Of a stretch of 64,000 bases of DNA, positions 11,252 to 22,505 are shown one piece after another. Location of the stretch: assembly GCA_036172665.1 (NCBI GenBank), contig CM069877.1, positions 10,436,501 to 10,500,500 of the forward strand, written 5' to 3'. A model generated the notes under the pieces. That model searched no databases, had not been told where the DNA came from, and worked only from the letters and a program-made list of their open reading frames with translations. A program made the translations under genes and the position numbers. Within the stretch, counting starts at the first letter, position 1. Every line of letters begins with the position of its first letter. Source of the DNA: Prosopocoilus inquinatus. Lineage: Eukaryota > Arthropoda > Insecta > Coleoptera > Lucanidae.

Positions 11252-13442
11252 CAGGGTGTCCCAAACCTCTGGAAAAGTACAATAAAGGTCCTTTAAGTTC
11301 ATTTTATCAAGGAAAGCTCTTAGCAAAAGTTGTGTAGGTTTTCATTCCGCATAATTTAAAATTATTTTCAAATATACAGGCTGTTCATTTAATAAGTTAC
11401 AAACCTAACTTATTATTCTTTAAATGGAACACTATATATTTTATTGCGGTTTCGGTTAGACCTTGAAGAGAAGATAAGAATGATATAACATTATACTTAC
11501 TTATTTTTAGTATTTACCGAGTTATTTTTAATTTTATGCAAAAAATGGGTCATGTTTGATCGTCTGTCAAATTGTCAATTTTAATGATACGTCAATCAAC
11601 TTTGGACCAAAATATTTCTAAATCTCTCTACTTTCACAAAATTCATCGTTTTTAAAAACCTAGCAACTCTCAACAACACTACGATTCAGTTCGCGTATTG
11701 TAAAATTAGTCATTTTTTTCAAATGGAACACTCTGTATATTGTAGTATATTTGGATAGTGCTTTCTACGAGCTTTCCAACCATGTCATATTTTATGGTCT
11801 TAAGATTTATAACTTGTGAGTTAATATCACTTTTCTATAATCAACTTAAGGAATGTGCTGTGACATATTTTCGTTCGTCTCAGAATCATTTAGGATATTT
11901 ATTCATACAATTTATCGTACTTTTAGTGATTTAAATAAAAATAAATAAATAAATTCAGGACCTGAACGATTTTTTTAGCTAATTCCTGTCGTGTAAGAAC
12001 ATATTACGATTCGGTTGGATAATCGCTGGTTAGAACGTGGTAATGCATTCAAGTGGTCTCCATGGTTACCAGATTTGTTTCTCGACTTCTTTTATGGGCA
12101 TATGATTAAACAAATGAAAAAATGTTCTCTTATCACAATTTGTTTATAATCGTAGATATGTATTTCGACCGCCAAGCTACTATCTTCATTTCTGTTAGAG
12201 ATCCAATAAAAATATCCTTTGGCTGGTAACAACCAAAGAGTGCGCGTGTGTGGATGATTAAAAATGGGCAACGTACCTGTTGAAATACGCATAAAAAGAT
12301 ATATTCTAATATTAGCATGAAATACATTTCAAAAAACTATTACTAAAATGCTTTCACTTTTACTATTCTTAGTTTATGGAGATATGTAAAGAAACAAGGG
12401 TATAAAGATGCACCCGACACATGCAAAGAGAAGAAAATGCGTGTTTACAGTATGGCAAAGTTCCTTTTAAATTTTTTTTTAATAGTTTAAATTTATATGA
12501 TTTTTTAAACCTATTTGTGACTGGAGACATTTTGTTTTCTTCTTAGTTAATGTGTAAACAACTGGATTCAATTTGTTTTTTTTTTGTATGTAGCTTCAAA
12601 ATAGTAGAACTTTTTACCGTGTAAATAAATCGTTTCCATTCGTTCTCAAAATGTAATTGGAATTGTTTAGTGAAAATCGTTCAATTCCGGTATTTATTTC
12701 ATATTTTTATTGCAACCGCTAAAACAATGATAAAGAAATTGTTAATTTGAACAAAAAAAAAGTGTTTGGATAAATGTCTTGAATGATACAGCAGATACAA
12801 TATCCCTGAGACGAATAAAAATATTATACAGTACGTTCCTTAAGTTGATTACAGAAAAGTGATAATAACTCACAAGTTATAAATCTCAAGACCATAAAAT
12901 TTGGTATGGTTGGAAAGCTCGTAGAAAGCACTATGCAAATATACTATAATATACAGGGTGTTCTATTTGAAAAAGAAAAAATGACTAATTTTACAATACG
13001 CCCACTGAATCGTAGTGTTGTTGAAAGTCGCTAGGTTTTTAAAAACGATGAATTTTGTGAAAGCAGAGAGATTTGGAAATATTTTAGTCCAAGGTTAATT
13101 GTCGTATCATTAAAATTGACAATTTGACAGACGATTAAACATGACCAATTTTTTGCATAAAATTAAAAATAACTCGGTATATACCAAAGATAAATAAATT
13201 TAATGTTATATCATTCTTATCGTCTCTTCAAGGTCTAACCGAAACTGCAATAAAATATATGGTGTTCCATTAAAAAAATAATAAGTTAGGTTTGTAACTT
13301 ATTAAATGAACAGTCTGTATATTTGAAAATAATTTTAAATTATGCGGAATGAAAACCTACACAACTTTTGCTAAGACCTTTCCTTGATAAAAGGAACTTA
13401 AAGGACCTTTATTGTACGTTTCCAGAGGTTTGGGACACCCTG
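11252..13442 (+). mobile_element. Foldback DNA transposon, IS630-Tc1-mariner-like
   Basis: Ends are CAGGGTGTCCCAAACCTCTGG and its inverse, each flanked by TA (11,250-11,251; 13,443-13,444), the target duplication of this superfamily. Terminal inverted arms of about 635 bp bound a centre containing a C-terminal transposase relic. Arm landmarks include a small internal palindrome around AATAAGTTACAAACC. A single left arm of the same family is at 31,852-32,292. Because the sequence outside the TA is also palindromic, the TA pair could be part of the larger symmetry rather than a true duplication. Confidence 0.6.
12009..12104 (+). pseudogene. Transposase relic (DDE, mariner-type C-terminus)
   Basis: The frame from 12,009 reads RWLERGNAFKWSPWLPD followed by LFLDFFYGH. 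It fits the block of IS630-Tc1-mariner type insect transposases around WIGRGG-x-x-WPARSPDLTPLDFFLWG, which carries a catalytic aspartate in SPDL. The match covers about 30 codons, with no intact upstream or downstream domain. It lies in the spacer of the palindrome, as expected for an element whose arms are its terminal repeats. The family call rests on remembered motif form, not a database search. Confidence 0.6.
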
Positions 13443-14530
13443 TACATGTAAATCGGGTGTTTGTGAAATAAGTGCTGAAATTTAAACCTGTGAATAATCA
13501 CCATAAATCGGAACGATAGAACTTACATGTCTTTAATAAAAGCTTTACGCATTTCGAGAAAATCGCCGTTGAAAATCGGGCAAGAAATAATCGTACGTCT
13601 ATGTCTTTGAGGTAGGTCAAGAAAAGGAAATTTTATTGAAACAAAAAACAGAAGTACAATCGAGCGTTGACCTTTGCCGAAGCTGAGAGGCCAATAAAAG
13701 CATTATTTTTATATATTTATATATATATACTTTTATATTATTATTATATTATTATAGCACACAATTTATTGCTCCGTATTCTTAGGGATCAACAGTTTAG
13801 TTTGTGAAAAGTGATTGAACGAGTTAAAGCTAAATGTGATTATTATCTACATAGTATAATTACTTATATTAAGATGCCGCAAGTCACGAACGGCGAGAGA
13901 ACAACATTTCAGAGGAGTGTAGTCATAATGCTGTCGGCTAATCCTGACATGCACACGAACACAACAATCACTTTTTCGCCGATCTCGTTTGTGTGTCGCT
14001 AATGATGGACGCCACCTCGAACAATTGTTATAAACATTTTTAAATGTCCAATACTGAACGTTGCTTTGAATCTGATCCTCCACGCAGAAGATATTCGGTG
14101 AGTGTGTCTTCCGTATTAGTCATTTCCGCGCTGATTACTTACTGTCTACGATCAGAGAAGCAAGTTCCGTAAGTTTTTCTTTTTTGTTGTTTCATGAGCG
14201 TCGAATAAGGGGCGGATAACGGAATTTTCTTTTTGTTATTTTGTATTTTTTTCGTGTTGTTGGTGCTTAAAAATTTTACATTTATTTATCAAACACCCTG
14301 TATATATTTTTCCTAATTCTGGAAATCTCGAGAGACCTTCCATCGATCTTGACCTGTTATGAGAGCCCTTAATTTGTTGGTATCGTGCCGCGAGCCTAAT
14401 CGATTTCGGTTAAAAAAGAACCTGTCTTCACGTTGGAAGTTGAACCCACCTCCCCCACCTCCACACCTATACTATACATTATTTCTTTTTTAATTCAATC
14501 ACTCATTTATTGCAAGTCTTGTGTAACGAT

Positions 14531-14548
14531 TGGGGCCCGACATGGGGC
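14531..14548 (+). other. tRNA-Lys PBS-like site at right end of palindrome
   Basis: TGGGGCCCGACATGGGGC on the plus strand is the mirror of the site at 10,131-10,148 with one difference. It ends the right arm. Confidence 0.5.
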
Positions 14549-14554
14549 TAACTG

Positions 14555-15270
14555 TACAGGGTGTTCGGTTTGAAACGTGCAATCCATTTGAATATTTACG
14601 GATTAAAAGGGTTCTTGTACACCGAAAACTTTTAAAAACAAAAATTTTCGTTCGTTCGTTCGTTCCTAGCGATTAACGTACAATTTCTTTTTCGTACTAC
14701 AACAGTGGCGGGGTGGGGTTTTGAGCAGCAGCGATCGCCCTATCGGATTAAAACATTTTATAATATCTAATAGTATACAAGTAAGGGATGGAGTTTAAGC
14801 GGAATGTCGGCGTCGGCGTCGGCGGCGGCTTCGTACACACGACGCCACTGTGCATAACAGAGTACTCTTAGATATGCCAATAGCAGCGCCGCCCATTCTT
14901 ACGAAAGTGTCAATTACACACTGCCTGGCAGGAACACAGTTTAGATAAAGCGCCCCGCTCTAATTGCAGAAAGAAATTTTAATGGCGCGCGCCCCTCTCG
15001 CACTCTGATTAAATTAATTCATTCGCTTGCCCAATGTTATTATCATCTTTTTTTAAACAGCCCTGCGTGCACTTTTATCGTAAGCTCGCAGCGTTATTTT
15101 TGTTTTTGTTCTGTTTTGTTTTTTTGGCAGAGAAAACCATATCTTTTTTTGAAAAAAGCATAGGCACAGTCCGCAAGTTCAAAAAGTATCAGAGCGGTCC
15201 GCCTAAAAAAAAAAACAACTTTGCGGATGTTGCTATCAACTTGTTTTAACAACTTAAATTCTCTCCTGGT
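14555..15270. other. Isolated CAGGGTGT end and unassigned sequence
   Basis: Directly after the palindrome is TACAGGGTGTTCGGTTTG, another end of the CAGGGTGT type without an obvious partner. A TTCG run lies near 14,650 and a GGCGTC run near 14,807. The rest, including an open frame at 15,034-15,249, shows no recognised content. Confidence 0.35.
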
Positions 15271-16060
15271 CACTTACTGATACCTGGTGGCAAATTGCGC
15301 TGAGAAGTCAATCAACTGTCCCGAAGCTAGACTCTGAAGGAGGTGGGACTGGGTTAAAACGGATACGGGCGCCAGGGAATAACCCCAGCTGATGTGCGCA
15401 CTGTGGAACCGACTCCCAAGGATCCACAGCGTACGCCTGATAATAATAGAACACTTCCAAGAGATATCTTAACATTCAAGATAGCTTTTACGACGCGGCA
15501 AAACACCAAAACATACTTCATAATGAATATATTTAGGCACACGCTAACTCAATACAACGAGAATTCTAGCCCTGAGGGGTTAAAATAACTTAAATAATTC
15601 GTACTGCTACAACCTGAATGAATTTACTTTATCTCCTGAATGATTAACGAGACACCGCAGCAAATTAGCGCTGAAGAAAACGGTCACCCCTCCCGAGCTA
15701 GTTCTCAGAAGGAGATGGGTGGGGTCAAAAATCAAGGACGCTAGGAGAAGTGACCCTGGCCGATTTATACATAACTGTGAAACCGTCCTCCAAGGATCGC
15801 AGAGTGTGTCAAAATTTCGAAAAACGGTGGCAAATTGGCACTGAAGAAGATAATCAGCTGTCCCGAGCTAGTCCTCAGATGGAGAAGAGCCGAGTCAAGG
15901 GCGCCCGGAGAAGTGATCCTGGCTGATTTCTACACCGCTGAGGAAACGTCCTCCAAGGATCGCAGCGTGCGCCAACATTTCGGAAAATTCCCAAGAGAAT
16001 AATCCACTCTTGCATCCAAATAATAATTCGTCGCTGCAAAACCACAAATCGTACTTAAAA
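15270..16060. repeat. Three copies of repeat D
   Basis: Copies at 15,288-15,450, 15,658-15,820 and 15,828-15,985. The last two are tandem, about 170 bp apart, and most like the 6.5- and 7.9-kb copies. The first is most like 42,143-42,300, sharing GCGCTGAGAAGTCAA and AACCCCAGCTGATG. This shows at least two subfamilies. Confidence 0.65.
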
Positions 16061-16149
16061 CGAACATATATTAAAACCAGGTTTCGGTAAGTAACCAGGA
16101 CGATAACGTAATTGTAGTAAAGTCGTAACAAAGCAGTGTTTTCTTTTTT

Positions 16150-16440
16150 TTAATTTTTAAATAGACAGCCATAATTTTTTTTTCGTTTTTTTTTGAATTT
16201 TTTCTCATTTCTTTGTTTCCAATTCCGTTTTCTCGTTTTCCTTTAATCTTTTTCATTTTTTTCTCTCTCGTTTTTTCGGTGGGTTGAGTTCGCTTAGATT
16301 CATCTCAGTTGAGTTATTTTCTCATGATTTTATGACGATTTTTACATTATTTTTTCATTCTTTTCATTTATTCGCGTTCTTTTAATTTTTTATTTACGTT
16401 GTTTTCATTTATTTACGGATTGGCTTCGCTTGCGTCGGTT
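16150..16440. repeat. Partial unit of the 520-bp satellite
   Basis: T-rich sequence collinear with part of the units at 24.4, 24.95 and 25.5 kb: TTTTTCTCATTTCTTTG, CTCGTTTTCCTTTAATC, TTTCTCATGATTTTATGACG and ATTTACGGATTGGCTTCGC. It directly abuts the 162-bp satellite. Confidence 0.7.
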
Positions 16441-16444
16441 TCAG

Positions 16445-17590
16445 TTGACTTAGGTCGTCCTTGACCTTGAAATTGTTTTTCAAATTTTCTTCATTTTTTT
16501 TCAGGTTCGAAGGACTTTAATTTTTTTTAATTTCTGGATTTTTTCAGTTTATTTCTTCCAATGTTTTCAATAGTAAGTGCGACGTTTTAATACTTCACAG
16601 TAACTAAATAACACTTGACCTTGAAAGTGTCCTTCAAATTTTCTACATTTTTTGACAAGTTTAAACAACTTTATTTTTTTTAATTTTTCGATTTTTTAAT
16701 TTTGTTTTCTTCCAATGTTTTCAGTAACAAGGGTAACGTATTAATACTCCGCAGTAATTAAATAACACTTGACTTGGGTTGACCTTGACCTTGAAAGTGT
16801 CTTTCAAATTTTCTACATTTTTTTGACAAGTTTAAACAACTTTATTTTTTTTAATTTTTCGATTTTTTAATTTTGTTTTCTTCCAATATTTTCAAGAATA
16901 AGTGCGACGTATTAACACTACTAAATAACATTTGACTTGGGTTGACCTTGACCTTGAAACTGTTTTTCAAAGTTTCCACACTTTTGGACAGGTTCGATGG
17001 ACTTTATTTTTTTTTTAATTTCTCGATTTTTTTATTTTAATTCTTCCAATATTTTCAAGAATAAGTGCGACGTATTAACACAACTAAATAACACTTGACT
17101 TGGGTTGACCTTGACCTTGAAACTGTTTTTCAAAGTTTACACATTTTTGGACAGGTTCGATGGACTCTAATTTTTTTTTAATTTCTCGATTTTTTTATTT
17201 TATTTCTTCCAATATTTTCAAGAATAAGTGCGACGTATTAACACTTCACAGCAATTAAATAACACTTGACTTGGGTTTACTTTGACCTTGAAATTGTTTT
17301 TCAAATTTTCTACATTTCTTGACAAGTTTGAACGACTTTATTTTTTTAATTTTCTTTTCTTCCAATGTTTTCGGTGATAAGTGTGACGTATTAACACTTC
17401 ACAGCAATTAAATAACACTTGACTTGGGTTGACCTTGACCTTGAAACTGTTTTTTCAATTTAACTTCATTCTTTGACAAGTTTGAACGAATTTATTTTAT
17501 TTAATTTTTCGAATTTTTCATTTTTCTTCTTCCAATGTTTTCAGTAATAAGTGTGACGTGTTAACACCCAACAGTAATTAAAGAACACAA
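16445..17590 (+). repeat. Satellite of about 162 bp with DR0-like sites
   Basis: About seven monomers, each with a TTGACCTTGAA block, a T-rich centre, CTTCCAATGTTTTCA, GTGCGACGTATTAACAC and a TAATTAAATAACACTTGACT tail. Full TTGACCTTGACCTTGAA copies start at 16,780, 16,942, 17,105 and 17,430, a period of 162-163 bp with one degenerate unit between the last two. Two earlier units, at about 16,459 and 16,613, keep only the inner half. On the minus strand the block contains AGGTCAAGGTCA, a direct repeat without spacer of the nuclear-receptor half-site. Confidence 0.85.
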
Positions 17591-17629
17591 CTTTATTGAT
17601 CGTATCACGTAATAATAATTGAAAAGAAA

Positions 17630-19575
17630 AAACAAATCACACAGTATATGCATACTATAAACACGTGATTTATAATCGAGGCTGTGCACCTGCATTCACA
17701 TAAACGGCTCTATTTTCAAAACAGTAAATGAGAAAAAGGTTGTGCACCTGCGTTTACATAAAGGAGGAGTCGCGGGCCGTGTTTTTGTTGTGTTTTGTTT
17801 CAAACAATTATTGTCACGACTAACGATGGGGAAACTTCCGATTCCTCACGAGCGCGACGTTCATAATAAAATCTTTTCTTTTATTGTATGGCGTTATAAT
17901 AAGAAAGAACGCAGAGTATATGAATTATAAACAGGTGAATTATAATCGAGGCTGTGCACCTGCGTTTACATAAAGGAGGACGCTATTTCGTCGATGTGAT
18001 CCCAAACGATGACCACGTCCATTCTTCTGAGGGACTGACCACATACCTTAACGCTGAATCGGTGATGTGATGATTATTTCCGATTTCGTGTCCTTTTTAA
18101 AGGGTTACAAAACCGAAGTTTTCCGAATTAGAAACGATCCTAAATTATGCCATCAAATTACTAACGCATGCGCACGCTTGTCTAATGCGACTGATGCGTA
18201 AAGTATGATTAACTTACTCTTTTATCTTGGCTTTTAATGAAAAAATTTTTGAAAGTACAATAATTTTACAAATGCGCACGTGCGCGGAACTAATGTTTAA
18301 CTTAAGAACCAGATAACACAAAAATAATTTACAAATAAAATTTCGATTCGATTATTATTACGAACAGTTCAGAATAAATTCAAAATAATTTTCGGAGAAA
18401 GAAGCATGAAATTTTGCACCACAATAAAAAAAAATACAATAAAATAAAAGCCTTTGTTGGTGAACAAATTAGCAAATAAAAATATTTTTTCTGCTCGCCA
18501 AAACCGTCCAGAGAAAGCTTTTTTCGTTTCGATGTTAATCATTGACCTCGGTCAATTCTTCTTAGAGACTGATAAGCTTGACGTTATTTCGTTGATGTGA
18601 CCTCAAACGATGACCACACACACCACACGTCATATCTTCTTAGAGATCGCCTTCGTGTTTTTCTTGTTTTTCTTTAATTTTCTTTGAGTCGTCTTTTGAT
18701 TTTTTTCTCTCTCTCTCTTTTCTATTGTTTTCCATTTTTAACAACACGTTTCTAAATTTCTCACAATTGTCTTGTTTTTTTGCGCGTTATAATAAGAAAG
18801 AACGCAGAGCATATGAATTATAAACACGTGAATTATAATTGAGGCTGTGCACCTGCGTTTACATAAAGAGATCTATTGCCATAACAGTAAACGAGATCAA
18901 GGTTGTGCACCTGCATTGACATAAAGAAGAAGTCGCTGGCCGTTTTTGTTGTTGTGTTTGTTTCAAACATTTAGTGTCACGATTAAGGCAGGAAACTTCC
19001 TGAGCTCTTTTTTTATTGTATCGCGTAACAATAATAATCAAAACTCAGAGTATATGAATTATAAACATGTGAATTACAATCGAGGCGATTCGTATGCGTT
19101 TATATAAAGGGCTCTATTCCAATAACAGTAAACGAGATCAAGGTCGTGCACCTGCGTTTACATAAAGGAAGAGTCGCTGGTCGTTTTTCTTGTTTTGTTT
19201 CAATCATTTATCGTCACGATTAACGCAGGAAAATTCCTGATTTTTCACGAGCGCGACGTTCGTAATAAACTCTTTTTTTTATTGTCGCGTAATAATACTA
19301 AAAAAACGAAGAGTATATGGTTTATAAACAAGTGAATTATAATCGAGGCTGTACATCTATTACCAACACAGTAAACGAAATCAAGGTTGTGCACCTGCGT
19401 TTACATAAAGAAGTCGCGGGTCCTTTTTTGTGTGTTCTGCGCATTTTGGTTCAATTATTTATTGCCCACGACTAACGATGGGGAAACTTCCGATTCCTCA
19501 CGAGCGCGACGTTTATAATAAAATCGTTTCTTTTATTGCATCCCGTAATATTAAGAAAGAACGCAGAGTACATGA
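17630..19575. repeat. Satellite of about 260 bp with paired TGCACCTGC blocks
   Basis: Repeated units run through GAATTATAATCGAGGCTGTG, CACCTGCGTTTACATAAAG, a T-rich middle, CACGAGCGCGACGTT and AAGAAAGAACGCAGAGTA. Starts of the TATAATCGAGG block fall near 17,941, 18,835, 19,077 and 19,339, giving 242-269 bp spacing. Many units hold two CACCTGC blocks about 57 bp apart. A non-unit stretch lies at about 18,000-18,780. The array resumes at 22,784 after an inserted transposon. Confidence 0.8.
18000..18780. other. Interruption within the 260-bp satellite
   Basis: Contains a duplicated phrase TTATTTCGTTGATGTGACC / CTATTTCGTCGATGTGATC with AAACGATGACCAC at about 17,982 and 18,583, and AT-rich filler between. 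No gene or known element recognised. Confidence 0.4.
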
Positions 19576-20756
19576 ATTATAATCAGGGAAAAGAATTCGG
19601 GCCACTTGTTCCGCGAACGGCACGAAAATTTAGTTTTCAGCCTCGCCCATAACGTGTGAACGCTCGCATTGCACTCCTTCCCCTCCCACTCACTAACAAT
19701 TCGATGCATCGCATCGGAGGCCGCAGAGAGGTAGCGGGAGTAAAGAGTACATTCGGCGTAAAAAGCGTCCAACACTAAGTGGCCTGAATTCTTTTCCCTG
19801 TATATTACTAAGCCGTCTATGTTTAGCTCAATTGTAATGTGAGCTAAATCTAGACTTCTTGGTTATTACTGCGGAGTTTTATCTTATACAGGGTGTCCCA
19901 TTTAAGGCGGATTCTTTCATACCTCTCTAGTTATTAATTTTACGAAAAAATGTTTCAAATGAAAGTTTCATAGGATCATGTGGAGCACATTTTAAAATTA
20001 GTTTGACGTGTACAGAGTGTTCCGTTTCGCCTGGGCGTTAGGTCACTTCGTTATTTTAAATAGAACACTCTATATATTTTTACATTTTCGGGTTCTGGAT
20101 TAATTTTAATGTGACTTTGTGTACCATACGTAGGGTCTAATCTAAACCGTTTTCGCGTTATTCAACTTTTTACAAAAATTATCGCTCTTGCAATACCTCA
20201 AACAAATGCAAATATCTTCCGAACAAATGACGCTAGGGACATGTGGTTTTTTGCAAAAATTTCGTCTTGAAACGCTTTTTCAGTTACACTGTAAAGAAAA
20301 CCTTCTAGCAACATAAGTTCTTTTAAAAAAATTAATAAACTTGAGAATATTCAAACTACGATAACTATTTTTTTAATGGAATGCCATATAACTTTTATGA
20401 TTATTAGATGCGCTATTTAAATCTCTTTTCAATGATACAGCGTTGTCGATATCTGTCGTTGATAGTTTTTTCAGTATTAAATTTTTTTTTACGATTTTTA
20501 AAAATACACGAAATATTGAGACCTTCATGTTAGTTGCTATGGTTACAGAGCAAACAAATTATTTGTTTATTTTTCCCTAAGATCATTATGTATCATGCGA
20601 CATTCAAAATGTCCAAATTAATCTTTAAGAAGGTTTCTTGCTTAAGAAAACATGATAGGTACGGATTTTACTCTTGCCATAGATATCCAAGCTAATAAAC
20701 CCTAAGAAGAAACTTCTATTGCTGTGGATAGATACATGTGGAGACAACAAGACGTA

Positions 20757-20849
20757 TTTCAGCAGATGAAACATTTTTTAACGAATAAGTGGATTCGTGG
20801 AGGAGGACCAGTCAGTTGACCTGCTCACTATCTTCATTTGACCGCATTT
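20757..20849 (+). pseudogene. Transposase relic in foldback loop
   Basis: The frame from 20,757 reads FQQMKHFLTNKWIRGGGPVS, then a stop, then PAHYLHLTAF. It fits the insect mariner-type block WIGRGGPVxWPARSPDLTPLDF with a stop where the tryptophan should be and a lost aspartate, so it is dead. Same domain and same position relative to the arms as the relic at 12,009-12,104, tying the two foldbacks to one superfamily. Confidence 0.6.
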
Positions 20850-21529
20850 TAGGGTTTCATAATTCAGCGAATTCGTTTGAAAATGTTCCAACGACTGGAG
20901 CACGTCTTGCTGTATCCACAGGCATCTATCCACAGCAATAGAAGTTTCTTCTTAGGATTTTTTAGCTTGGATATCCATGGTAAGAGTAAAATCCGTACCT
21001 ATGATGTTTTCTTAAGCAAGAGACCTTCCTAAAGATTAATTTGAACATTTTGAATGTCGCGTGATTCTTAATAATCTTAGGGAAAAATAAACAAATAATT
21101 TGTTTGCTGTGTAACCATAGCAACTAACATAAAGGTCTCAATATTTCGTGTATTTTCAAAAATCATAAAAAAAAAATTTAATACTGAAAAAACTATTAAC
21201 GACAGATATCGACAACCCTATATCACTGAAAAGAGAATTAAATTGCGCATCTAATAGTGATAAAAGTTATATGGCATTCTATTAAAAAAAATAGTTATCG
21301 TAGTTTGAATATTCTCAAGTTTATTAATTTTTTTAAAGAACTTATGCTGCCAGAATTTTTTCTTTACAGTGTAGCTGAAAAAGCGTTTCAAGACGAAACT
21401 TTTGCAAAAAAACACATGTCGCTAACGTCATTTGTTTGGAAGATATTTGCATTTGTTTGAGGTATCGCAAGAGCGATAATTTTTTTAAAAAGTTGAATAA
21501 CGCGAAAACGATTTAGATTAGATCTTATA

Positions 21530-22505
21530 CCGGGTGGAAAGTTTCAAACCCGAACATAGCAACCTTACATTGAGAACTACGTTAATGTAGATTACTGCTC
21601 GCCATTTAAAGATACAAAAATGGTAATGGTATTAAATGAAAGATAAAATTAAGGCCAATACTATCATTTTAAAATTATTCCTATTGTGTTAACACTTTTT
21701 AAATAGAAATTAAATTTTTAAATTTCAAATGAAAAATGTAGTCGCCTTAGTATGTCAGATTTGAAGTTTGCAATTCAATTACCAGAATTTTATACAATAG
21801 GCTTTTTATTAAAAATAAAATTTCGTTCATCTGTGTAGTATACTGACGATGAAAAACTGTTACGATTTATTTATTTGCACCTACGTTGCTTCACAAAATA
21901 CTTTCCTACTTTTCTTGTTAATTTCAAAACAATGTTGATGAGAATTGAATTTGTGGAATTAATGTGGTTTTTATTTTTAATCTTTACAGTTATGTGTTAC
22001 TTATTCTTAAACAGTGCGAAACTTATTTAATTCTTAGTAAAATTAAATTTATAATTGATTTAGTATCGAGTTATGTCGATATCGATTGCCCATGGCATTC
22101 TATCAAGTTTATTGATAGTATCAGAAACCATAGTCGGAAACGACAGTATTTTTGTATGCAATGACACAATTATCATTCTAATAAAGAAATAACTGTTATA
22201 ACTTAAACAACAAAAGTACCTACCTATTATTATGACGCATAAATTACTTTTCATTAATAGAAAGAACTGAAAGTTTCCAATCTGACATAGGCGACTAAAT
22301 TTTTCGTTTAAAGTTTGAAAATTTAATTTATATTCCGAAAGTATTAATATTTAGGAATAATTTTAACGCGATAATATTGTCAATAATTTTCTCTTTTCTT
22401 TAATACCATTGCCATTTTTGTGTCTTCAAATGGCGAGCAGCAATTGACAGAAACATAGTTTTCAATACCAGTTTGCTATGTTCGGGTTTGAAACTTTCCA
22501 CCCGG
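21530..22505. mobile_element. 976-bp MITE inserted in foldback right arm
   Basis: Perfect-looking ends CCGGGTGGAAAGTTTCAAAC and inverse, with TA on both sides (21,528-21,529; 22,506-22,507). Inverted arms extend about 245 bp inward (to about 21,775 and from about 22,268). The left arm of the host foldback supplies the empty-site sequence and shows no insertion there. TA duplication again fits the Tc1-mariner group. No transposase seen in the roughly 490-bp centre. Confidence 0.8.

Larger units (their letters stand above)
10125..14554. repeat. 4.4-kb palindrome (inverted repeat, arms about 1.75 kb)
   Basis: Left arm 10,125-11,884 reads back as right arm 12,805-14,554 around a 920-bp spacer. 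Arms are similar but not identical: about 3 differences in 165 bp near 10,700-10,880, about 9 in 250 bp near 10,990-11,240, and about 6 in 84 bp near 11,565-11,650, all by-eye counts. The outer edges are the tRNA-Lys PBS-like site (10,131-10,148 and 14,531-14,548). Nested symmetric CAGGGTGT ends occur at 11,252 and 13,442. The spacer holds a transposase relic. Each arm carries the same frame of about 56 codons (minus strand 10,659-10,883; plus strand 13,811-14,002), unknown in function and expected from arm duplication. Confidence 0.85.

Noticed and set aside
10125..14554. Palindrome as a simple assembly artefact
   Set aside because: The arms differ at a number of positions and carry nested structure with separate divergence, so they are not a copied contig; long reads would still be decisive.
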